Positions 35,828-44,907 are shown, counted from the first letter of the stretch. The stretch: 64,000 nt of DNA from Sulfitobacter sp. D7 (GCF_003611275.1 NZ_CP020694.1:1364001-1428000); one strand, 5' to 3'. Numbers and translations: made by a program. The notes: generated from the sequence alone by a model not told the origin.

Positions 35828-36064
35828 GTGAGCGGCGTGGAGGGTTCCGACACCCAGAGTGGCCTGCTCAAGTTCGGACTCATTGGCACGGTCATCGTCG
35901 CCCTTTGCTGTTTCACGCCAGTGCTGGTGATCGTGTTCGGCGCTGTTGGCCTGTCGGCGCTGCTGGGCTGGCTTGATTACGTGCTGTTGCCAGCGCTCGC
36001 CATCTTCATCGGCATCACAATTTACGCGCTTTGGAAGTGCCGCGATTCAGAGAGATCATCATGA
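35828..36064 (+). CDS. merF: Mercury transport protein MerF
   Basis: 78 residues, inner membrane, two helices (about 15-38 and 43-66). VALCCFTPVLVIVFGAVGL carries the vicinal Cys pair of MerF in helix 1; a single Cys in ALWKCRDSE follows helix 2, where the family usually has a second pair. It supplies a second Hg(II) import route. The start is GTG, overlapping the merP stop by four bases, and the end overlaps merA by four bases. Because merP carries an insertion, expression of merF depends on transcription through or from the IS256 element. Confidence 0.88.
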   Translation: MSGVEGSDTQSGLLKFGLIGTVIVALCCFTPVLVIVFGAVGLSALLGWLDYVLLPALAIFIGITIYALWKCRDSERSS

Positions 36065-37476
36065 AAGACACTAAATCCCCCCAGAGGAAATCTTATGACC
36101 TTGCCGTGATCGGCGCCGGTTCCGCGGGTTTCTCTGCCGCCATCACTGCGGCTGAGACCGGCGCGCGGGTGGCGCTCATCGGCGCGGGCACCATTGGCGG
36201 CACCTGTGTCAACGTGGGCTGCGTGCCGTCCAAGGCGTTGATCCGCGCGGTTGAGAGTTTGCATCATACGCGTGCTGCGGCTCGGTTTGATGGGATAGAG
36301 GCCGAGGCCCGCGTGTTCGACTGGGCGGCGACTGTCGCGCAAAAGCAGGCGCTGGTCGAAGAATTACGTGCGGCGAAATATGCAGATGTTCTACCCCGGC
36401 ATGAGAATGTCGATTACGTCGAAGGCCGCGCGACATTCGATGACGATGGCAGGTTGACGGTCGATGGCAGTCTCTTCCCGGCAGCAAAGGTCGTCATTGC
36501 CACCGGCTCCCGCCCCCATGTGCCTGCAATCCCGGGAATCGAGGACGTCGACACCCTCGACAGCACAACAGCACTGGAACTGAGCGCTCTTCCGGCATCC
36601 ATGATTGTGCTTGGGGCGGGATATATCGGCGTGGAGCTGGCGCAGCTTTTTGCGCGAGCCGGTGTTGCCGTGACGCTGGTCAGCCGCCGAGGCGTCTTGC
36701 CGGAGGCAGAACCGGAAGTGTCAGAGGCGCTGGCAGGTTACTTGGGCGATGAGGGCATCCGTGTGGTCCGCGCTAATGGCTATGACCGCATTTCGAACGG
36801 TGACAACCATATCACGCTGCATCTCTCGGATGGCCAAGCACTGACATCGGAACGGCTCGTGCTCGCAACCGGCCGTGTGCCAAACAGTGACGGGCTGAAC
36901 CTCCCGGCTGCTGGAGTTGCAGTGGATGCGCGGGACGGCATTCAGACCGATCCTCAAATGCGCACCGGCAATCAAAATATCTGGGCGGCGGGCGATGTCA
37001 CGGGCCGTGACCAGTTTGTCTATATGGCCGCCTATGGCGCCAAGATCGCGGCGCGCAATGCGGTGGCGGGTGAGGTCCGCAGCTATGACAATGCCACCAT
37101 GCCTTGGGTCGTCTTTTCCGATCCGCAGGTGGCAGGCGTTGGGTTCAGCGAAGCGCAGGCCCGCGCTGCTGGTCATGAAGTGCTGACCTCCGTTCTGCCG
37201 CTGGATGCCGTGCCGCGGGCCTTGGGGGCCCGCGATACGCGTGGCCTCATCAAGCTGGTGGCCGAAGCGGGAAGCAAACGGCTGCTCGGCGCACAGATCA
37301 TGGCACCGGAAGGGGCCGACAGCATCCAGACCGCAGCGATGGCGCTGAAGGCCGGGCTGACCTACGAAGAGCTTGGCGACACGATCATGCCTTATCTGAC
37401 CACCGTCGAGGGTTTGAAACTGGCGGCCCAGACTTTCGAGAAGGACGTTGCTGCCCTGTCTTGTTGCGCGGGGTAA
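36061..37476 (+). CDS. merA: Mercuric reductase MerA
   Basis: 471 residues, cytoplasmic flavoprotein reducing Hg(II) to volatile Hg(0) with NADPH. FAD Rossmann motif AVIGAGSAGFSAA, redox-active disulfide Cys49/Cys54 (GGTCVNVGCVPSK), NAD(P) motif VLGAGYIGVELAQ, FAD motif IWAAGDVTGRDQF. The C-terminal Cys468-Cys469 pair (SCCAG) that receives Hg(II) from the other subunit separates true MerA from lipoamide dehydrogenase. It lacks the N-terminal HMA (NmerA) domain that many MerA proteins carry, giving the short form. ATGA overlap with merF implies coupled translation. Confidence 0.95.
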   Translation: MKDTKSPQRKSYDLAVIGAGSAGFSAAITAAETGARVALIGAGTIGGTCVNVGCVPSKALIRAVESLHHTRAAARFDGIEAEARVFDWAATVAQKQALVEELRAAKYADVLPRHENVDYVEGRATFDDDGRLTVDGSLFPAAKVVIATGSRPHVPAIPGIEDVDTLDSTTALELSALPASMIVLGAGYIGVELAQLFARAGVAVTLVSRRGVLPEAEPEVSEALAGYLGDEGIRVVRANGYDRISNGDNHITLHLSDGQALTSERLVLATGRVPNSDGLNLPAAGVAVDARDGIQTDPQMRTGNQNIWAAGDVTGRDQFVYMAAYGAKIAARNAVAGEVRSYDNATMPWVVFSDPQVAGVGFSEAQARAAGHEVLTSVLPLDAVPRALGARDTRGLIKLVAEAGSKRLLGAQIMAPEGADSIQTAAMALKAGLTYEELGDTIMPYLTTVEGLKLAAQTFEKDVAALSCCAG

Positions 37477-37480
37477 AGAC

Positions 37481-37843
37481 ATGGCAGATCCCTCCACCCA
37501 CGATTGGCTAAACACCCGGCTTGGCAGCCTGCTCGCGTGGGGCCTTCCCATCGGCGCGATGCTTCTGGCGGTCCCGCTCGCCGACGGCCCCAAAACCGCA
37601 ATCTGGGTCATCGCCCTTGCTTGGATGGGCGTCGCCTGCCTGCGCAATGCCCGGCGCTGTGGCCGGGCGCATTGCCGCTACACCGGGCCGTTCCTGCTGG
37701 CCATGATGCTGCCGGTGCTGGCTTATGGTGTAGGCGCGCTGCCACTGGGCAGCGACGGTTGGCGCTGGCTTGGGCTCACGATCGGCGTCGGCGCGACCGG
37801 GATCTGGTGGCTCAGTGAACGAAAACTCGGCCGATATCGTTGA
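37481..37843 (+). CDS. Small membrane protein of the mer operon
   Basis: 120 residues, inner membrane, four hydrophobic segments (about 14-33, 38-55, 68-88, 95-112). The loop after helix 2 reads CLRNARRCGRAHCRYTGPFL, with three Cys and a His close together, a plausible soft-metal site. It starts 4 nt after the merA stop and precedes a second disulfide reductase, so it belongs to the operon. I recall similar RCGRxHC proteins beside mer genes but know of no tested function. A transport or metal-sensing role is inference. Confidence 0.75.
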   Translation: MADPSTHDWLNTRLGSLLAWGLPIGAMLLAVPLADGPKTAIWVIALAWMGVACLRNARRCGRAHCRYTGPFLLAMMLPVLAYGVGALPLGSDGWRWLGLTIGVGATGIWWLSERKLGRYR

Positions 37844-37888
37844 ACTTGGAACAAAAGCCTTCCTAACTCTCGCCTACAAGGACACTTC

Positions 37889-39235
37889 ATGACCGAAACA
37901 CTTGATCTGATCGTCATCGGCGCCGGCATGGCCGGGATCAACGCCGCGAAAAAAGCAGCCGGGGCTGGATGGTCCGTCGCCATTGTGGACGAACTGCCCT
38001 ACGGCGGCACCTGTGCGCTGCGCGGCTGCGACCCGAAGAAAATGCTACGGGCCGGAGCTGAAGCGATCGACGCAGCTCGTTTACTAAAGGGTAAGGGCGT
38101 TGCAGGTGACACGCGGATCGACTGGCCAGCGCTCATGGAACACAAAGAAAGCTTCACCGATCCGGTGCCGGAGAACATGGAAGACGGGTTGAAGAAAGCT
38201 GGCGTGAAAACGCTGCATGGGTCGGCGCGCTTTACCGCAGAGGATCGACTCGGAATCGAAGGCCATGGGGAGTTCACCTTCAAGCATGCCTTGATCGCAA
38301 CAGGCGCCAAACCGCGACCTCTGGGCTTTCCCGGTGCCGATCGGCTCATCGACAGCACCGAGTTTCTGAACCTGCCGAACCTGCCCGAACGCATCGTATT
38401 CGTGGGTGGTGGATACATCTCTTTTGAGTTTGCCCATATTGCTGCCCGAGCAGGTGCCGAGGTCACCATTCTTGATCATGGCAAGCAGCAGCTGAAAATG
38501 TTCGACCCCGATCTTGTCGATATGCTGCTGGAGCGGAGCCGTGCTGTCGGAATTGAGATCATCGCCAATGCCGCGCCCGACCGAATCGACTCTGCGGGTG
38601 ACATGGAGCGCGTCACCTATAGCGTCGATGGCAAATCACATGTCAAAGAGGCCGACCTTGTTGTCCATGGCGCGGGTCGCGTGCCTGCCGTCGATTGCTT
38701 AGATCTAAGCGCTGCGGGCATTGAGGCTGAGCATGGCGGCGTCAAAGTCGAAGAGTGGCTACAGTCCACATCCAACCCTCGCGTATATGCCGCTGGTGAT
38801 GCCGCGGCCTCCCCGGGGAAACCTTTGACCCCGGTGGCTGTTTTCGAAGGCAAGATTGCCACATCGAACATGCTGAAAAACAAACAAACCGCACCTGATT
38901 ACACCGGCGTCCCCAGCGTGGCGTTCACCATTCCAGAACTCGCCCGGGTCGGCATGTTGGAGGAAGAAGCGCGTGAGACTGGTGATGTGGAGGTATCATT
39001 CGCAGATACATCCAACTGGTTCTCTCAGAAACGATTGGGAGAGACCCATGCAGGTGCCAAAATCATCTCTGATGAGAATGGTAAAATCTTGGGCGCGCAT
39101 ATGTTTGGTCCGGACTACGCGGAACTCATCAATATCTTTTCGCTGGCAATCAAACTGGGGCTTACGGTTGACCAGGTAAAGACGATGCCGGCAGCCTATC
39201 CCACGGGGGCGTCGGATATCGGTTCCATGTTTTAG
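37889..39235 (+). CDS. MerA-like FAD/NAD(P) pyridine nucleotide-disulfide oxidoreductase
   Basis: 448 residues, cytoplasmic. FAD motif IVIGAGMAGINAA, redox pair Cys42/Cys47 (YGGTCALRGCDPKK), NAD(P) motif VFVGGGYISFEFAHIA, second FAD motif VYAAGDAAASPG. The dimerisation domain ends AAYPTGASDIGSMF: the usual HPT His of glutathione and lipoamide reductases is Tyr here, and no C-terminal Cys pair is present. So it is neither a standard glutathione reductase nor MerA. It lies 45 nt after the membrane protein in the mer operon and could regenerate a low-molecular thiol used against Hg(II); that is inference. Confidence 0.85.
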   Translation: MTETLDLIVIGAGMAGINAAKKAAGAGWSVAIVDELPYGGTCALRGCDPKKMLRAGAEAIDAARLLKGKGVAGDTRIDWPALMEHKESFTDPVPENMEDGLKKAGVKTLHGSARFTAEDRLGIEGHGEFTFKHALIATGAKPRPLGFPGADRLIDSTEFLNLPNLPERIVFVGGGYISFEFAHIAARAGAEVTILDHGKQQLKMFDPDLVDMLLERSRAVGIEIIANAAPDRIDSAGDMERVTYSVDGKSHVKEADLVVHGAGRVPAVDCLDLSAAGIEAEHGGVKVEEWLQSTSNPRVYAAGDAAASPGKPLTPVAVFEGKIATSNMLKNKQTAPDYTGVPSVAFTIPELARVGMLEEEARETGDVEVSFADTSNWFSQKRLGETHAGAKIISDENGKILGAHMFGPDYAELINIFSLAIKLGLTVDQVKTMPAAYPTGASDIGSMF

Positions 39236-39238
39236 GAA

Positions 39239-39697
39239 CGCAAGAGTTCAGAGAATTGCCAAACTGTGCGTTATTGAGCATGAGCTGGGCTGACCTCCGG
39301 TCAGCAAACGGAGGCCATGATCGGAAAGTTCAATTGCGCTTGGCGAGCGTCTGCTTTTGGTGCCTCCGTCAGCTTTCTTGCGACCGCAGCGAAGGTCTGG
39401 TTTTCGGCGCTTTTCTCCAAGAGGTCTTCTCAACTGAATCGGAAACTGTGCGTCCGCAGCGAACGGCTGCAAAGTCCGCTGTGCGAACCTTGACGTGTAG
39501 TGCGGCAAACGTCCGCAGTGAGCCCAAATTGACCGCGTAAGTAATGAAGGTCTTCGCAATTGCAGCATAAACTGATCTGGCAAGAGCGAACCGCAAGTGA
39601 CGTTGCTCTTTCTATTGAGCAATGTCTACTTTAAGGCGACTCTGACTGCGCATCTTGAATACGGCAAAGAAAGCCCATGTTGAGACCCAGATCGCAT
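39239..39697. repeat. Intergenic block with degenerate repeats, includes copy B
   Basis: 459 nt between the mer operon and the kinase gene. 39420-39540 has several CGTCCGCAGCGAACG / AACGTCCGCAGTGAG-type sub-repeats. Copy B of the repeat (39546-39670) has TCTTCGCAATTGCAGCATAA, GCAAGAGCG, and later AAAGAAAGCCCATGTT. Short open frames here show no family or ribosome site. It probably marks an old junction. Confidence 0.55.
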
Positions 39698-41071
39698 TTA
39701 CCGCAGAAAATTGATCTCGAAAGTTGTTCCTGGATCATTATCCGAGACGGTTATTTCGGCGCCATGCAGATCACAAATTGCTTTTGCTAATGCCAAGCCA
39801 AGGCCATTCCCAGGACTGTTCCGACTTTTCTCACCCCTGAAGAACCGTCGAAAAATACGCTCTCGATTCTCGCATTCGATACCCGGACCATCGTCAGTGA
39901 CGCGCAAGGTCGGACCGACAGGTGTGGTTTCCGCCAAGACCAAAACCTTAGAACCAACGGGACAATGTCTGATCGCGTTCTCGACAAGGTTCGACAGCAG
40001 TTGCGTCAGCAGATTTTTATCACCAAAAACCTCAAGGTGTTCGTCTGGCACCTTAATGGTCAACTCAATACCAGCATCCTCGGCAGTAGGCTCGAAGACT
40101 TCCGTAACATTGCCTATGACCTCACGCAGGTCGTTCCACGCGAACCTTTCGCGACGGTCACTCCCCTCAATCTGAGCGATACGCAAAAGGGCGTTAAAGG
40201 TCGCTATGATTTCTTCGGTTTGATCGAGACTGGCGGAAATATCGTCCGGGCGGATCATCGGACTATCACGTAGTTTTTCCAACCGCTGCCGAAGATGTTG
40301 AAGCGGTGTGCGCATGTCATGGGCAATGTCATTCGAGATTTGCTCTTGGCTTTCAAGCAGGCGTTTGATCTGGTCGAGCATACTATTGATCTCGGTTGAT
40401 ACCCGCGAAAGATCATCGCGGGCGTTTCGGGTGGTCGGAATACGAGAAGCGAGGTTGCCACAAGAGGCCTCTGTCAGAGTATTTGATATGGCTGCAATGC
40501 GTCGCTCGGTGATGCGGCCAATCCGGACACCGACGACAAGGCCGAGGATCACAACCGCCAGATAGCCTGCCACCAAAGCCATTCCGAGCGCTTCCAGTAT
40601 TTCCAAGACGATATGGTCGCCTGCACCTTGGATGAGTAGATAGGGGCCGACGTCATCCGCGCGCAGCCAATAGCCGGTGACTTCGTCGTGAATTTCTCCG
40701 GCAAGCGGCAATTCCTGTGCCGGAAGATAGTCCGGCAATGGGTTTTCGAAGACCGAAGATAAGTTGCCAGAAACAATCGCGCCCTCGGCGTTCAGAAGCT
40801 GGTAAACCCGGGCATTCTGAAAGCTGACTTCGGCGAGGGCATCGACGCGGTCGACCAGCACCTCATCGCCGCCCAACTCAAAGATCTCAACGAGTGTGGC
40901 CGCATCGCTGCGCATTTGATTGAGGACCCAGTCTTGGACTTCGTATTGTGTGAACCAATAGGCCAATGCGAAGACGAGCGCAGAAAGCACCGAATAGAGG
41001 AACGAGTATTGCAAAGACAGCCGTATGGATGTCCGCAACGCTGAAGGACCTTTGCGCTTAGGGTTATCCAT
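39698..41071 (-). CDS. HAMP-domain sensor histidine kinase
   Basis: 457 residues, inner membrane. Helix 1 about 20-42, periplasmic sensor about 43-160 rich in acidic residues (EIFELGGDEVLVDRVD), helix 2 about 160-185, HAMP about 186-240. HisKA carries His251 (NDIAHDMRTPLQHL); HATPase_c shows the N box NLVENAIRH, G1 VTDDGPGIE and G2 GNGLGLALAKAI. It is of the PmrB/QseC type. The start lies inside the regulator gene (8-nt overlap), so regulator and kinase are one operon. The acidic sensor would suit cationic peptides or metals, by analogy. Confidence 0.92.
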   Translation of the reverse strand: MDNPKRKGPSALRTSIRLSLQYSFLYSVLSALVFALAYWFTQYEVQDWVLNQMRSDAATLVEIFELGGDEVLVDRVDALAEVSFQNARVYQLLNAEGAIVSGNLSSVFENPLPDYLPAQELPLAGEIHDEVTGYWLRADDVGPYLLIQGAGDHIVLEILEALGMALVAGYLAVVILGLVVGVRIGRITERRIAAISNTLTEASCGNLASRIPTTRNARDDLSRVSTEINSMLDQIKRLLESQEQISNDIAHDMRTPLQHLRQRLEKLRDSPMIRPDDISASLDQTEEIIATFNALLRIAQIEGSDRRERFAWNDLREVIGNVTEVFEPTAEDAGIELTIKVPDEHLEVFGDKNLLTQLLSNLVENAIRHCPVGSKVLVLAETTPVGPTLRVTDDGPGIECENRERIFRRFFRGEKSRNSPGNGLGLALAKAICDLHGAEITVSDNDPGTTFEINFLR

Positions 41072-41735
41072 GAAGGCTGTATCCAGCGCCCCGAACGGTA
41101 TGGATCAACGGCTGCTCGAAGGGTTTGTCGATCTTGTTGCGTAGACGGCTGATATGCGTCTCAACGACATTGGTGTTCGGATCAAAGTGAAAATCCCAAA
41201 CTGCTTCCAGCAACATGGTGCGTGTCACCACCCGCTCGGCGTTCTTCATAAGATAGGATAGCAGGCGAAACTCGCGCGGCTGCACGGCGATCTCCTGACC
41301 GGATCGGCACACAGTATGGCGGATCAGGTCAATCTCCAGATCGGCAACCTGAAGTCGCGTTTCTTCGGCCTGCATCGGGGGGCGGCGTGCAAGTGCAGTT
41401 AGGCGCGCGGAGAGCTCAGAAAACGCAAAAGGTTTCACAAGATAGTCGTCCGCCCCGGCTTCCAATCCATTCACCCGGTCGTTCAAACCGCCGAGCGCGC
41501 TCAAGAACAGGATCGGCGTATCAACGTTCGCACCGCGCACTGATTTGACGAGGGTCAACCCATCCAAGCCGGGCAGCATCCGGTCGACTACGATGACATC
41601 AAAGTCATTGTCCAGCGCATCGAGGAAGCCCTGTTTGCCATCCGACGCATGTTTCGTCACATGGCCAAGTGCCTTCAGGCTCGTGCAGATATACTCAGCC
41701 GTTTCGCCATCATCTTCTACAACAAGCACCCGCAT
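41064..41735 (-). CDS. OmpR-family response regulator
   Basis: 223 residues. The receiver domain carries acidic pocket EDD (7-9), phospho-acceptor Asp51 (VVDRMLPGLDG), switch Ser/Thr in LFLSALGG, and Lys in DDYLVKPFA. The C-terminal winged helix (about 128-223) ends VETHISRLRNKIDKPFEQPL and IHTVRGAGYSL. It is divergent from the glycosyltransferase operon, with 144 nt between the starts, and is the likely controller of that operon. Confidence 0.93.
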   Translation of the reverse strand: MRVLVVEDDGETAEYICTSLKALGHVTKHASDGKQGFLDALDNDFDVIVVDRMLPGLDGLTLVKSVRGANVDTPILFLSALGGLNDRVNGLEAGADDYLVKPFAFSELSARLTALARRPPMQAEETRLQVADLEIDLIRHTVCRSGQEIAVQPREFRLLSYLMKNAERVVTRTMLLEAVWDFHFDPNTNVVETHISRLRNKIDKPFEQPLIHTVRGAGYSLHG

Positions 41736-41796
41736 CTGCGCTCAAGCTCCATAAGGTATTGAGAAAATAGCCTGCTTTGCGGCTTTGCACCATCTT

Positions 41797-41808
41797 CGTA
41801 ATATTACG
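41797..41808. promoter_or_regulatory. Palindrome CGTAATATTACG in the divergent promoter region
   Basis: Perfect 12-bp palindrome, midway between the response regulator and GT39 starts, followed by TCGGTATAGTGCCGA. It may be a binding site for a regulator of either direction. OmpR-type regulators usually bind direct repeats, so a different factor is possible. Confidence 0.4.
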
Positions 41809-41879
41809 GATCGGTATAGTGCCGACCACCTTTTGCAGATCACCGCCGTCCTATGCCCTTAGAAAAAGGACAGGACAAC

Positions 41880-43400
41880 ATGGCCGCAATCGATCCCAAA
41901 TTCGACACAGCCGTGCGGCAAGAGCATGCGGGGCGCCTTGGCTTAACGCGCAGCGACCAACGGTTCCTGCTGTTTGCGCTCGGTGCTTTGTTCGCCTTGC
42001 GTCTGCTTGCCCTGTTCTGGTGGCCTTTCACAGATTCAACAGAAGCCCGTTATGCCGAGATCGCGCGTAAGATGGTCGAGACCGGGGACTGGGTCACACC
42101 TCAGTTCGACTATGGCGTCCCGTTTTGGGGCAAACCTCCCTTACATACTTGGCTGTCTGCCTTGGGGATGAAGCTCTTTGGCGTTGGGGCCTTCGGCGCA
42201 CGGATATTCATATTTGCTGCGTCGTTGGGGGTGTTAAGCCTAATTTTCACTTGGGTGCGCCAGCATCGAGGCGCAGATCAGGCTCTTGTCGTGACCACGG
42301 TGCTCGCCTCATCTTTAATGTTTTTCGGCGCGTCGGCTTTCGTGATGACGGACATGGGCATGGTGCTTGGCACTACGTTAAGCATGATCGGCTTCTACAA
42401 CTGCTTGATGGACAGCCCCGCGCGCAGTGCATGGGGACGGTGGTTCTTTGTCGGCATCGCTATCGGCCTTTTGGCGAAGGGACCGGTCGCGCTTGTCATC
42501 ACGATGATCGCGCTTGTGCCGTGGCTCGCGCTGACAGGGCGCTGGCGCGAACTACATGGATTTCCTTGGTTGTCGGGGCTATTGATCGCGGCGGCGCTGA
42601 CCCTTCCTTGGTATATCCTTGCCGAGATCAAGACGCCGGGTTTCCTGCGCTACTTTCTTGTCGGAGAACACTTCCAGCGCTTTGTCGTGCCGGGCTGGCA
42701 GGGGGATCTTTACGGGTCCGGCCATCAGCAGCCCAAAGGCCTGATCTGGGTCTATGCCGGGGCTACGTTTCTGCCGTGGAGCTTGTTTTTCTTGGCCTTA
42801 CTTTCCCGGCCGGGTTCTTGCGTCAACGAGGTGACGGGCAATGACCGGGGCTGGCACAGCTATCTCGCACTTTGGGTCGTTGCGCCGCTGATCCTCTTCA
42901 CGCCCGCCGCAAACATATTGCCAGCCTATGCTTTGCCCGGGCTTCCCGCCGCAGCGGTTCTCTTGGTGTCGCTTTGGGCGCAAGTGAGGGGGCAGCCGGG
43001 CTGGTGGGGTCGAAGAGCGACAGCCGTGGCCATCGGCCTCGTTGGGGCAGCATTTCTAACGGTGACGATTCTGGCGCGCTACCAGCCAGAAAGCGTCACC
43101 AATCGATCCGAGCGCGCATTGGTAATTGCGGCGCAAAGTTACGACCTTGATGTGCAGATTACCTATTGGGGCGGTCGCAGCTTTTCTGCCGAGTTCTATA
43201 CCCGCGGTCGCGTCAAATTCACCGAACGAACCGCGACATTCGACATTTTCGCTGACAATGGCCTGCGCGACGCGGTGGCCATCCCGAGGGCTGTCGCCTC
43301 GGAAATCGCTCCCTATTTGGGACCGCGGTTTGGCCCCGCCGGACGGTTCGGGCACCGCATTTTGTTTGTCGAAGATCTGGATCAGGGGGAAGCATCATGA
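41880..43400 (+). CDS. Glycosyltransferase family 39 protein (ArnT-like)
   Basis: 506 residues, inner membrane, about 11-12 helices plus a C-terminal periplasmic part. DSTEARYAEIARKMVETGDW is the first periplasmic loop with the catalytic Asp/Glu pattern of ArnT/PMT enzymes, and VPFWGKPPLHTWLSALGMKL is the next conserved stretch. It transfers a sugar from a polyprenyl-phosphate donor to lipid A or another surface acceptor. ATG 41880 with AAAAAGGACAGGACAAC upstream is preferred to 41853. It overlaps the GT2 gene by four bases; GT2 and GtrA make and flip the donor. The exact sugar is unknown. Confidence 0.9.
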   Translation: MAAIDPKFDTAVRQEHAGRLGLTRSDQRFLLFALGALFALRLLALFWWPFTDSTEARYAEIARKMVETGDWVTPQFDYGVPFWGKPPLHTWLSALGMKLFGVGAFGARIFIFAASLGVLSLIFTWVRQHRGADQALVVTTVLASSLMFFGASAFVMTDMGMVLGTTLSMIGFYNCLMDSPARSAWGRWFFVGIAIGLLAKGPVALVITMIALVPWLALTGRWRELHGFPWLSGLLIAAALTLPWYILAEIKTPGFLRYFLVGEHFQRFVVPGWQGDLYGSGHQQPKGLIWVYAGATFLPWSLFFLALLSRPGSCVNEVTGNDRGWHSYLALWVVAPLILFTPAANILPAYALPGLPAAAVLLVSLWAQVRGQPGWWGRRATAVAIGLVGAAFLTVTILARYQPESVTNRSERALVIAAQSYDLDVQITYWGGRSFSAEFYTRGRVKFTERTATFDIFADNGLRDAVAIPRAVASEIAPYLGPRFGPAGRFGHRILFVEDLDQGEAS

Positions 43401-44392
43401 ACCGTCGTCCCGAAGGGTTTGAAAAGCCCCGGATCGTTCCGCCTGCAAAGCAAGTTCCTGATCTTTCCTTTGTGATCCCCGCGTTCAATGAGGCGGGCAA
43501 TATCGCCAGAACGGTGGCCCAGGTAGAGGCGCATGCCCGCAGGCTGGTGCCCAGCTTCGAGATCATCATTGTGGATGACGGCAGCCTTGATGGAACATTT
43601 GAAGAAAGCCGAGAGCTATGCGCCAGATATCCGCTTCGTGTGCTGCGCCTGTCGCGGAATTTCGGCAAGGAACATGCGATCATGGCCGGTCTGGAGCGCA
43701 CGGTGGGTGCAGCGGTGGTTATCCTCGATGCTGATCTTCAGGAACCCCTTTTTCATCTCGAAACCATGTTGAAACATCGCGCCGAGGGGTATGAGATGGT
43801 CTATGCCGTCCGCGCGCAACGCCGGGACGAGACATGGCGTAAACGGTTATTCACCCGCGCGTTCTACGCCCTGCTAAATATCGGCGGCGACACCGCGATA
43901 CCAGCCAATGCGCGCGATTTTAGGCTCATGGATCGACGGGTTGTCGATGCGCTCTGCGCTTTGCCAGAGCGCAACCGCTTCATGAAAGGGCTGTATGGTT
44001 GGGTTGGCTTTCGCACCAAGGCTGTGGCGATTGAGTTGAACCCGCGCGCGACCGGGGCCTCTAAATTCGGCTTTGCTGGCTTGTTTAAGTTAGGTTTGAC
44101 CGGCCTCACGTCCTTCACTGCTTGGCCGCTGCGGGTCTGGACAGGGGTTGGTATGACCATTGCTGCCTGTTCGATCCTCTACGCCCTCTGGATTGCCGTC
44201 CGCACCCTGATCTTCGGCATCGACGTGCCGGGTTGGTCGACCCTTGTGGTGGCCGTTATGTTATTGGGTGGGGTGCAGCTTATCTCCATCGGTGTGTTGG
44301 GCGAATACCTCTCGCGGGTCTTTACCGAGGTCAAAGGCCGTCCTGGCTTTATCATCGCCGAGGATTTTTCAGCAGATTCGGAGCACCTGTGA
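43397..44392 (+). CDS. Polyprenyl-phosphate glycosyltransferase, GT2 family (ArnC/GtrB-like)
   Basis: 331 residues. The GT-A domain reads LSFVIPAFNEAGNIARTV, IIIVDDGSLDGT and VVILDADLQEPL (DxD). RDFRLMDRRVVDAL is the later family motif. The C-terminus has two helices (about 230-255, 270-295) anchoring it to the inner membrane. It should load a sugar from a nucleotide donor onto undecaprenyl phosphate on the cytoplasmic side, for use by the GT39 enzyme. Four-base overlap with the preceding gene, one-base overlap with gtrA-like gene. Confidence 0.92.
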   Translation: MNRRPEGFEKPRIVPPAKQVPDLSFVIPAFNEAGNIARTVAQVEAHARRLVPSFEIIIVDDGSLDGTFEESRELCARYPLRVLRLSRNFGKEHAIMAGLERTVGAAVVILDADLQEPLFHLETMLKHRAEGYEMVYAVRAQRRDETWRKRLFTRAFYALLNIGGDTAIPANARDFRLMDRRVVDALCALPERNRFMKGLYGWVGFRTKAVAIELNPRATGASKFGFAGLFKLGLTGLTSFTAWPLRVWTGVGMTIAACSILYALWIAVRTLIFGIDVPGWSTLVVAVMLLGGVQLISIGVLGEYLSRVFTEVKGRPGFIIAEDFSADSEHL

Positions 44393-44820
44393 TGTGGCGC
44401 CAGTTGTTGCGGTTCGGGATGGTCGGTCTGCTCGCGACCTTCGTTCACATGATGATCGGCTTTCTGCTGATCCAGTCGACCTGGCATCCTCTTTTGGCGA
44501 ACCTGCTCGCCTTCACAATCGCTTTCGTGGTCAGCTTCATCGGCCATCTCGGATTTTCCTTTGCCGATCAGGAAGTCAGCGCATCAAGCGCGCTGTGGAA
44601 ATTTGCGCTTGTCGCCCTGATCGGCTTTGCCATTAACGAAGGGCTTCTGATCATGTTGCTATCCGAAGGGGGTCTATCCGACACAGTGAGCCTGTGGATC
44701 TCAACCGGTTCCGCGGCGGTTTTGACTTTTGCACTCAGCAGATTGTGGGCGTTTCGCAGCCCGCACAAAGCCGGCGGGCCGGTCGATGTGGAACCGTCTG
44801 CCAATCTAACCAATCAGTAA
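44392..44820 (+). CDS. GtrA-family membrane protein (putative flippase)
   Basis: 142 residues, inner membrane, four helices (about 5-28, 33-52, 65-85, 93-115). FGMVGLLATFVHMMIGFLLI and NLLAFTIAFVVSFIGHLGFS are the GtrA signature. It is thought to move polyprenyl-phosphate-sugar across the membrane. The stop/start TGATG joint with the GT2 gene shows translational coupling. The C-terminal tail is hydrophilic. Confidence 0.88.
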   Translation: MWRQLLRFGMVGLLATFVHMMIGFLLIQSTWHPLLANLLAFTIAFVVSFIGHLGFSFADQEVSASSALWKFALVALIGFAINEGLLIMLLSEGGLSDTVSLWISTGSAAVLTFALSRLWAFRSPHKAGGPVDVEPSANLTNQ

Positions 44821-44907
44821 TCTGGTGGAGACGTTCCCGGCTACAAGGGTCGGTTATCTCTTGAGGCGAGGCTCCAGTTGGGGGCCGTGCAAGACAGGAA
44901 GACCACG

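Larger units (their letters stand above)
34150..35831 (+). pseudogene. merP: merP (periplasmic mercury-binding protein) interrupted by IS256
   Basis: The 5' part (34150-34316) encodes a signal peptide (MKLLVSTAVLILSASPTLAA) and the HMA metal-binding loop GLNCPSCSY. The 3' part (35702-35831) encodes EAENGLYVLRYDD and AVTAVGYRAAL, the rest of the HMA fold. Joining them after removing one target duplication restores a 98-residue frame through VEVQEF-IAGEAENG without a mutation. As it stands the 5' part runs into the element and stops at 34347, giving 65 residues with a foreign tail. MerT and MerF can still import Hg(II), so resistance need not be lost. Confidence 0.9.
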
